A stretch of 64,000 nt of DNA from Stenotrophomonas acidaminiphila. Lineage in GTDB: Bacteria > Pseudomonadota > Gammaproteobacteria > Xanthomonadales > Xanthomonadaceae. The notes below the pieces were generated by a model. It ran no database searches and had not been told where the DNA came from. It saw nothing but the letters and a program-made list of their open reading frames with translations. The stretch spans positions 1 through 64,000 of the forward strand of contig NZ_LDJO01000026.1 of assembly GCF_001431595.1 (NCBI RefSeq), written 5' to 3'. Numbering within the stretch: the stretch's first letter is position 1; each line of letters starts with the position of its first letter. This document shows positions 60,168-64,000 of this stretch, piece after piece. A program made the translations under genes and the position numbers.

Positions 60168-61158
60168 CACGCCTCACCGGGAAGACCCGCTGGTACAGGC
60201 CGCGATGGAGCAGGCCGCGCTGGAGCAGGCCGCCGAGTGGATGCTGCGCCTGCATGACGGGGCCGGCAGCGAGGCCGACCGTCTGGCCTGCGAACACTGG
60301 CGCTGCGTATCGCCCGCCAACGCCCGCGCCTGGGCGCGGGTGGAGCGCCTGCAGGACCTTTTCGGCCAGGTACCGCCTGCCATTGCCCTGCCGGTGCTGG
60401 GCCGCCCGGCCAACGCGGGGCGCCGCAATGCGATCAAGCACCTGGCGCTGCTGTCGAGCGCCGCCCCCGGCGGCTGGCTGGGCTGGCAACTGTGGCAGCG
60501 CGGCGACTGGAGCGCCGACCAGCGCACCGCCACCGGCGAGCGCCGCCAGCTGCGCCTGCCCGATGGCAGCCGGGTCGAACTGGACACCGCCACCGCGCTG
60601 GACCTGCGCTTTGACGCCAGCGCGCGCGGCGTGCGCCTGCGCGAAGGCAGGATCCTGGTGGAAGCCGCCGCCGATCCGCTCTCGCCGCCGCGCCCGTTCC
60701 GGGTACGCACCGCCTTCGGCAGCCTGCAGGCGCAGGCAACCCGTTTCGAAGTCCGCGCCCTCGGCGACCGCCACCGGGTCATGGTGCTGGAAGGGGCCGT
60801 CCGCCTGGGCTTCGGCCTGCCCACCGTGGCAACCCGGATGATCAATGCCGGGCAACTGGCCTGGTTCGACGCCCATGGCTGCAGCGCTTCGCTCGACGCC
60901 GACCCTGCGCAGGCGGCCTGGGTAGGCGGCATGCTCGCGGCCGACCGCATGCCGCTGGGCGAGCTGCTCGGGGAACTGGCGCGCTACCGCAGCGGCCGCC
61001 TGCGCTGCGACCCCGAGGTGGCCGCACTGGCCGTTTCCGGCGCATTTCCGCTCGACGACATCGAGCGCAGCCTGGCGATGCTCGAAGCCATCTACCCGCT
61101 CGCCGTGCGCCGGGGCGCAGGCGGCTGGTGGATCACGGTAGGCCCGCGCGGGGCTTGA
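60157..61158 (+). CDS. FecR-family anti-sigma regulator (iron-type)
   Basis: 333 residues. DUF4880 domain at about 22-66 (AAEWMLRLHDGAGSEADRLACEHW), then GRRNAIKHLALLSS with a pair of Arg before the short membrane segment (about 93-112), FecR domain from 125 (TATGERRQLRLPDGSRVELD), and a C-terminal STN-like domain from about 250 (MLAADRMPLGELLGELARYRS). The twin Arg next to the membrane helix recalls FecR proteins inserted by the Tat route. Near the start a 13-14-base unit is repeated in tandem, encoding MEQAA and LEQAA. The start overlaps fecI by 11 bases. Confidence 0.92.
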   Translation: MCPDTPHREDPLVQAAMEQAALEQAAEWMLRLHDGAGSEADRLACEHWRCVSPANARAWARVERLQDLFGQVPPAIALPVLGRPANAGRRNAIKHLALLSSAAPGGWLGWQLWQRGDWSADQRTATGERRQLRLPDGSRVELDTATALDLRFDASARGVRLREGRILVEAAADPLSPPRPFRVRTAFGSLQAQATRFEVRALGDRHRVMVLEGAVRLGFGLPTVATRMINAGQLAWFDAHGCSASLDADPAQAAWVGGMLAADRMPLGELLGELARYRSGRLRCDPEVAALAVSGAFPLDDIERSLAMLEAIYPLAVRRGAGGWWITVGPRGA

Positions 61159-61277
61159 ACCCTGCCCCTTCCACGCCGCATCCGGCGATGGCCAACGCGT
61201 CGGATGCGAAACGCCTGACACTTTCTGCGGTCTCGCGTGGCAGGCATCAGGTACCCCCTTCATCTCGAACATTCCCC

Positions 61278-64000
61278 ATGCGCCGACTGCCCTCCCCGCT
61301 CCGCGTCAGCCTGCTCGCGGCCGCCCTCGCAGCAACCCCGCTGTCGCCCTTCGTCCCCGCAGCCGCCGCCCGGTCCGGGACGAACGCCGAGCTGCCGGCC
61401 GGTCCGCTCGGCCGCTCGCTGGCCGCCTTCGCCAGCCAGCGCGGCATCGCCCTGGCCTACCAACCGGCGCTGACCACGGGCCTGCAGGCGCCCGCGCTGC
61501 GTGGCCCGGTCGGCGACCGTGAAGGGCTGGAACGCCTGCTGGCGGGCTCCGGCCTGCGCCTGATCGCCCTGTCCGACGGCAGCTACACGCTGGAGAGGGC
61601 ACCGGCCGGCAACGGCACGATCGCGCTGGCACCGCTGCGCATCGGCGCGCAGCGCGCCTTCCCCTATTCGGAAGGTGCCGTGCTGGACCAGGCCTACATC
61701 CAGGACACCAACAAGGGCAACGGCGACCTCGCCACCCTGCTGCGCATCAACCCGGCGGTGCAGTCCGGCGAAACCGCGCGCAGCTCGCGCAACGGCGGCG
61801 AAATCCGCCCGGCCGACATCAGCATCAACGGCGCGCCGTTCTACCAGAACGCGTTCCTGCTCGACGGCGTCAGCGTCAACAATGACATCGACCCGGCCAA
61901 CGCCTTCACCTCCGTCGCCGACGTCAACAACATCAACGACGTACCCAGCCAGTCGCAGGGCATCGCCATCGACACCGACATGCTGGAAAGCGTGACCGTC
62001 TATGACAGCAACGTGCCCGCCAGTTTCGGCAACTTCACCGGCGGCGTGGTCGATGCACAGACGCGCAAGGCCGGCGACGCACTCCACGGCAAGGTCTGGT
62101 TGCGCATGGCGCGCTCGGCCTGGGACGAGGTCATCATTCCACGCGGCCAGGAAACCACCTGGGACCAGTCGGCCACCTTCGCCTACCAGCCCAGCTACGA
62201 CAAGTACAAGTTCGGGGTGCGCCTGGAAGGCCGCACCGCCGCCGGCATCGGCATGATCGGCACGCTCACCCGCACGCGTTCGGACATCCCGCTGCGCGGT
62301 TACAGCGCAGGCAACGCCAGCACGACCGATGCCAACAGCAAGACCCAGACCCGCGAGAACACCGCCGCCACCCTCAATCTGGACTGGAGTAACGGCGAAG
62401 GGCTGACACTGGGCGCGAACCTGGTCCATGCGCCCACCGACGACCGCTACTTCATCATGAACGCCAGGGACGCCTGGTTCGACATAAAGCAGGGCGGCCC
62501 CGTGCTCAGCCTGCGTGCCAACCTGGAACGCACCGCATGGTCGTTCAACAACACGCTCAGCTACAGCGACCTGGAAAGCTCGCGCCGCAGCCAGGTGGAC
62601 TACTGGAAGGCCTGGGCCAGATCCGACGCCCACGACTGGGGCGTGAACAACAGCAGCTTCGAGGGCAGCTGGGGCAACATCGACCAGCACGACCGCAAAA
62701 CCGGCTACCGGTTCGAGGCCGACCGCGCGGCCTTCGACTGGGGAGCCAGCCGTCACACGCTGCAGTTCGGCGCGTCCTACCAGCAGCGCAAGGCCGACTA
62801 CGAGCGCCTGAACGACCACTTCAGCTACCTGCAGCCCTACGCCACCACCCGTTGCGCCCTCAGCAACGGCAGCGTGGACAGCGATGGCTGCTCGCTGTCT
62901 CCGGTGCAGGCCTCCACCGGCACGGTCGCCGCCCCCATCCTGGTGGCCGGCCAGGGCCAGTACTTCCGCCGCCTGACCACCTACCACGCCGGCAGGTTCA
63001 GCGTCAGCGGCAACGAATGGGCCGGCTGGGTGCAGGACGACATCAGCATGGGCAACTGGAGCGTGCGTCCCGGCCTGCGCGTGGAGGACGACAACATCTG
63101 GAACCGGACCACGCTGTCGCCGCGCCTGGCCACGTCCTGGGACATCCTCGGCAATCGCGAATCGGTGCTGACCGCCGGCGTCAACCGCTACTACGGGCGC
63201 AATTTCTTCAGTTACCTGCTGCGCGAAGGCCGCGAACGCCTGACCGAGATCAAGCTGCGCACCAGCAGCAGCACCTCGTGGGACAGCGTGACCGGAACCC
63301 TGGCGACCTCGACCAACCGCATCTCCGAGGTGGACATCCCCCACACCGACGAATGGACCCTCGGCTTCGACCAGCACTGGAAGGGCTGGGACGTCAGCCT
63401 GAAATACGTCAACCGCGACAACAAGGACGAAGTGCTGCGCCAATCGGTGCGCAGCGGCGACGCCAGCGGCTACTACTCCACCAGCGTCTACCAGTACGTC
63501 AACAAGGGCCGCAGCCGGAGCAGCATCCACACCTTGAGCGCCGCCCCGGCGCAGACGCTGGACTGGCGCCGCAGCCATACCAGGCTGCAATTTGCCTTCG
63601 ACTACACCGACACCAAACGCAACTACACCGACTACCAGACCAGCTGGAGCGATGCCAGCGACGAGCGGGTCCTGTACAAGGGCGAGGCGGTGTGGCTGTA
63701 CGACCTACCCGCCAGGGACTTTGCGCGCAAGTGGACGGCACGCCTGTCCACCCAGACCCGCCTGCCGCTGGGGCAGGGCGAATTGCTGTGGAGCAATTTC
63801 CTGCGCTACCGCGCCGGCTTCCGCGACATCGTCAGGGACGGCAGCGGCAACTACAACGGCGAGAGCCTGGACGCCTACGTCGACCGCGACTACCCGCGCG
63901 CCTTCACCTTCGACAGCACCTTCGAATACACCCTGGAGCTGCCACGCGAGCAGCAGGCCTATGCCCGCGTCGAGGTCGCCAACATCCTGAACCGCGCCAA
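61278..64000 (+). CDS. TonB-dependent siderophore-type transducer, 5' part (cut by window edge)
   Basis: At least 907 codons, open to the right edge. Signal peptide (to about 32), STN domain (about 38-103: ELPAGPLGRSLAAFASQRG, DREGLERLLAGSGLRL), then plug (LLRINPAVQSGETARSSRNG, INGAPFYQNAFLLDGVSVNN, NVPASFGNFTGGVVDAQTR) and a long barrel. It starts 119 bases after the FecR gene on the same strand and completes a fecI-fecR-fecA-like set. With the Fur box it is likely to take up an iron chelate; which one cannot be told. The plug lacks the canonical plug opening seen in the other two receptors here, so it is a divergent FecA-type subfamily. Confidence 0.9.
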   Translation, partial: MRRLPSPLRVSLLAAALAATPLSPFVPAAAARSGTNAELPAGPLGRSLAAFASQRGIALAYQPALTTGLQAPALRGPVGDREGLERLLAGSGLRLIALSDGSYTLERAPAGNGTIALAPLRIGAQRAFPYSEGAVLDQAYIQDTNKGNGDLATLLRINPAVQSGETARSSRNGGEIRPADISINGAPFYQNAFLLDGVSVNNDIDPANAFTSVADVNNINDVPSQSQGIAIDTDMLESVTVYDSNVPASFGNFTGGVVDAQTRKAGDALHGKVWLRMARSAWDEVIIPRGQETTWDQSATFAYQPSYDKYKFGVRLEGRTAAGIGMIGTLTRTRSDIPLRGYSAGNASTTDANSKTQTRENTAATLNLDWSNGEGLTLGANLVHAPTDDRYFIMNARDAWFDIKQGGPVLSLRANLERTAWSFNNTLSYSDLESSRRSQVDYWKAWARSDAHDWGVNNSSFEGSWGNIDQHDRKTGYRFEADRAAFDWGASRHTLQFGASYQQRKADYERLNDHFSYLQPYATTRCALSNGSVDSDGCSLSPVQASTGTVAAPILVAGQGQYFRRLTTYHAGRFSVSGNEWAGWVQDDISMGNWSVRPGLRVEDDNIWNRTTLSPRLATSWDILGNRESVLTAGVNRYYGRNFFSYLLREGRERLTEIKLRTSSSTSWDSVTGTLATSTNRISEVDIPHTDEWTLGFDQHWKGWDVSLKYVNRDNKDEVLRQSVRSGDASGYYSTSVYQYVNKGRSRSSIHTLSAAPAQTLDWRRSHTRLQFAFDYTDTKRNYTDYQTSWSDASDERVLYKGEAVWLYDLPARDFARKWTARLSTQTRLPLGQGELLWSNFLRYRAGFRDIVRDGSGNYNGESLDAYVDRDYPRAFTFDSTFEYTLELPREQQAYARVEVANILNRA

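Overview
This is a 64 kb piece of a GC-rich gammaproteobacterial chromosome, and its gene content points to the family Xanthomonadaceae (Stenotrophomonas, Pseudoxanthomonas, Luteimonas or a relative). The reasons are a yebC-ruvC-ruvA-kup-ruvB-ybgC-tolQRAB-pal-cpoB-queE-queC run, an L2-like class A beta-lactamase divergent from an ampR-type regulator, DUF3011 and DUF4124 secreted proteins, several TonB-dependent receptors with FecI/FecR regulators, and very strong third-position GC. Genus assignment is an inference. I see no insertion sequence, prophage, CRISPR array, rRNA or broken gene. The window is mostly core chromosome with a few accessory signalling and transport modules.

Layout. 1-8.3 kb: the 5' part of mrcB (PBP1b, cut by the left edge), a two-domain glycosyltransferase, a membrane-anchored TPR protein, a monofunctional-type relA and two small secreted proteins. 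8.3-15.2 kb: hrpA, dps and recQ. 15.2-18.6 kb: a transmembrane Ser/Thr kinase with a TPR region, translationally coupled to an upstream ECF sigma factor. 18.7-31.2 kb: a minus-strand run of 14 protein genes followed by tRNA-Lys, covering recombination (ruvABC), potassium uptake (kup), envelope integrity (tol-pal) and queuosine precursor synthesis (queE, queC).

31.3-36.8 kb: an alpha/beta hydrolase and a cell-surface signalling set (STN-type TonB receptor divergent from a FecI sigma factor and FecR). 36.8-39.1 kb: aspS with a GNAT acetyltransferase. 39.3-40.9 kb: a four-repeat DUF3011 protein and a secreted protein. 41-47 kb: a second Ser/Thr kinase-TPR protein without a sigma partner, a CPA2 antiporter, the beta-lactamase and its LysR regulator. 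47-56.6 kb: an ABC-F ATPase, an orphan TonB receptor, a YbaL/Kef-type antiporter, a LysR/NmrA-like divergent pair and an O-acetylhomoserine sulfhydrylase. 56.7-64 kb: clpB with a good sigma-32 promoter, then a second FecI/FecR/FecA-like set with a Fur-box-like promoter, its receptor cut by the right edge.

Points most worth a second look: the pair of paralogous kinases, one sigma-coupled and one in a possible bla-antiporter-kinase-secreted protein transcription unit; the contrast between the Fur-box and no-Fur-box cell-surface signalling sets; and three convergent gene pairs whose intergenic hairpin carries the minus-strand gene's TGA stop inside its 5-nt loop.
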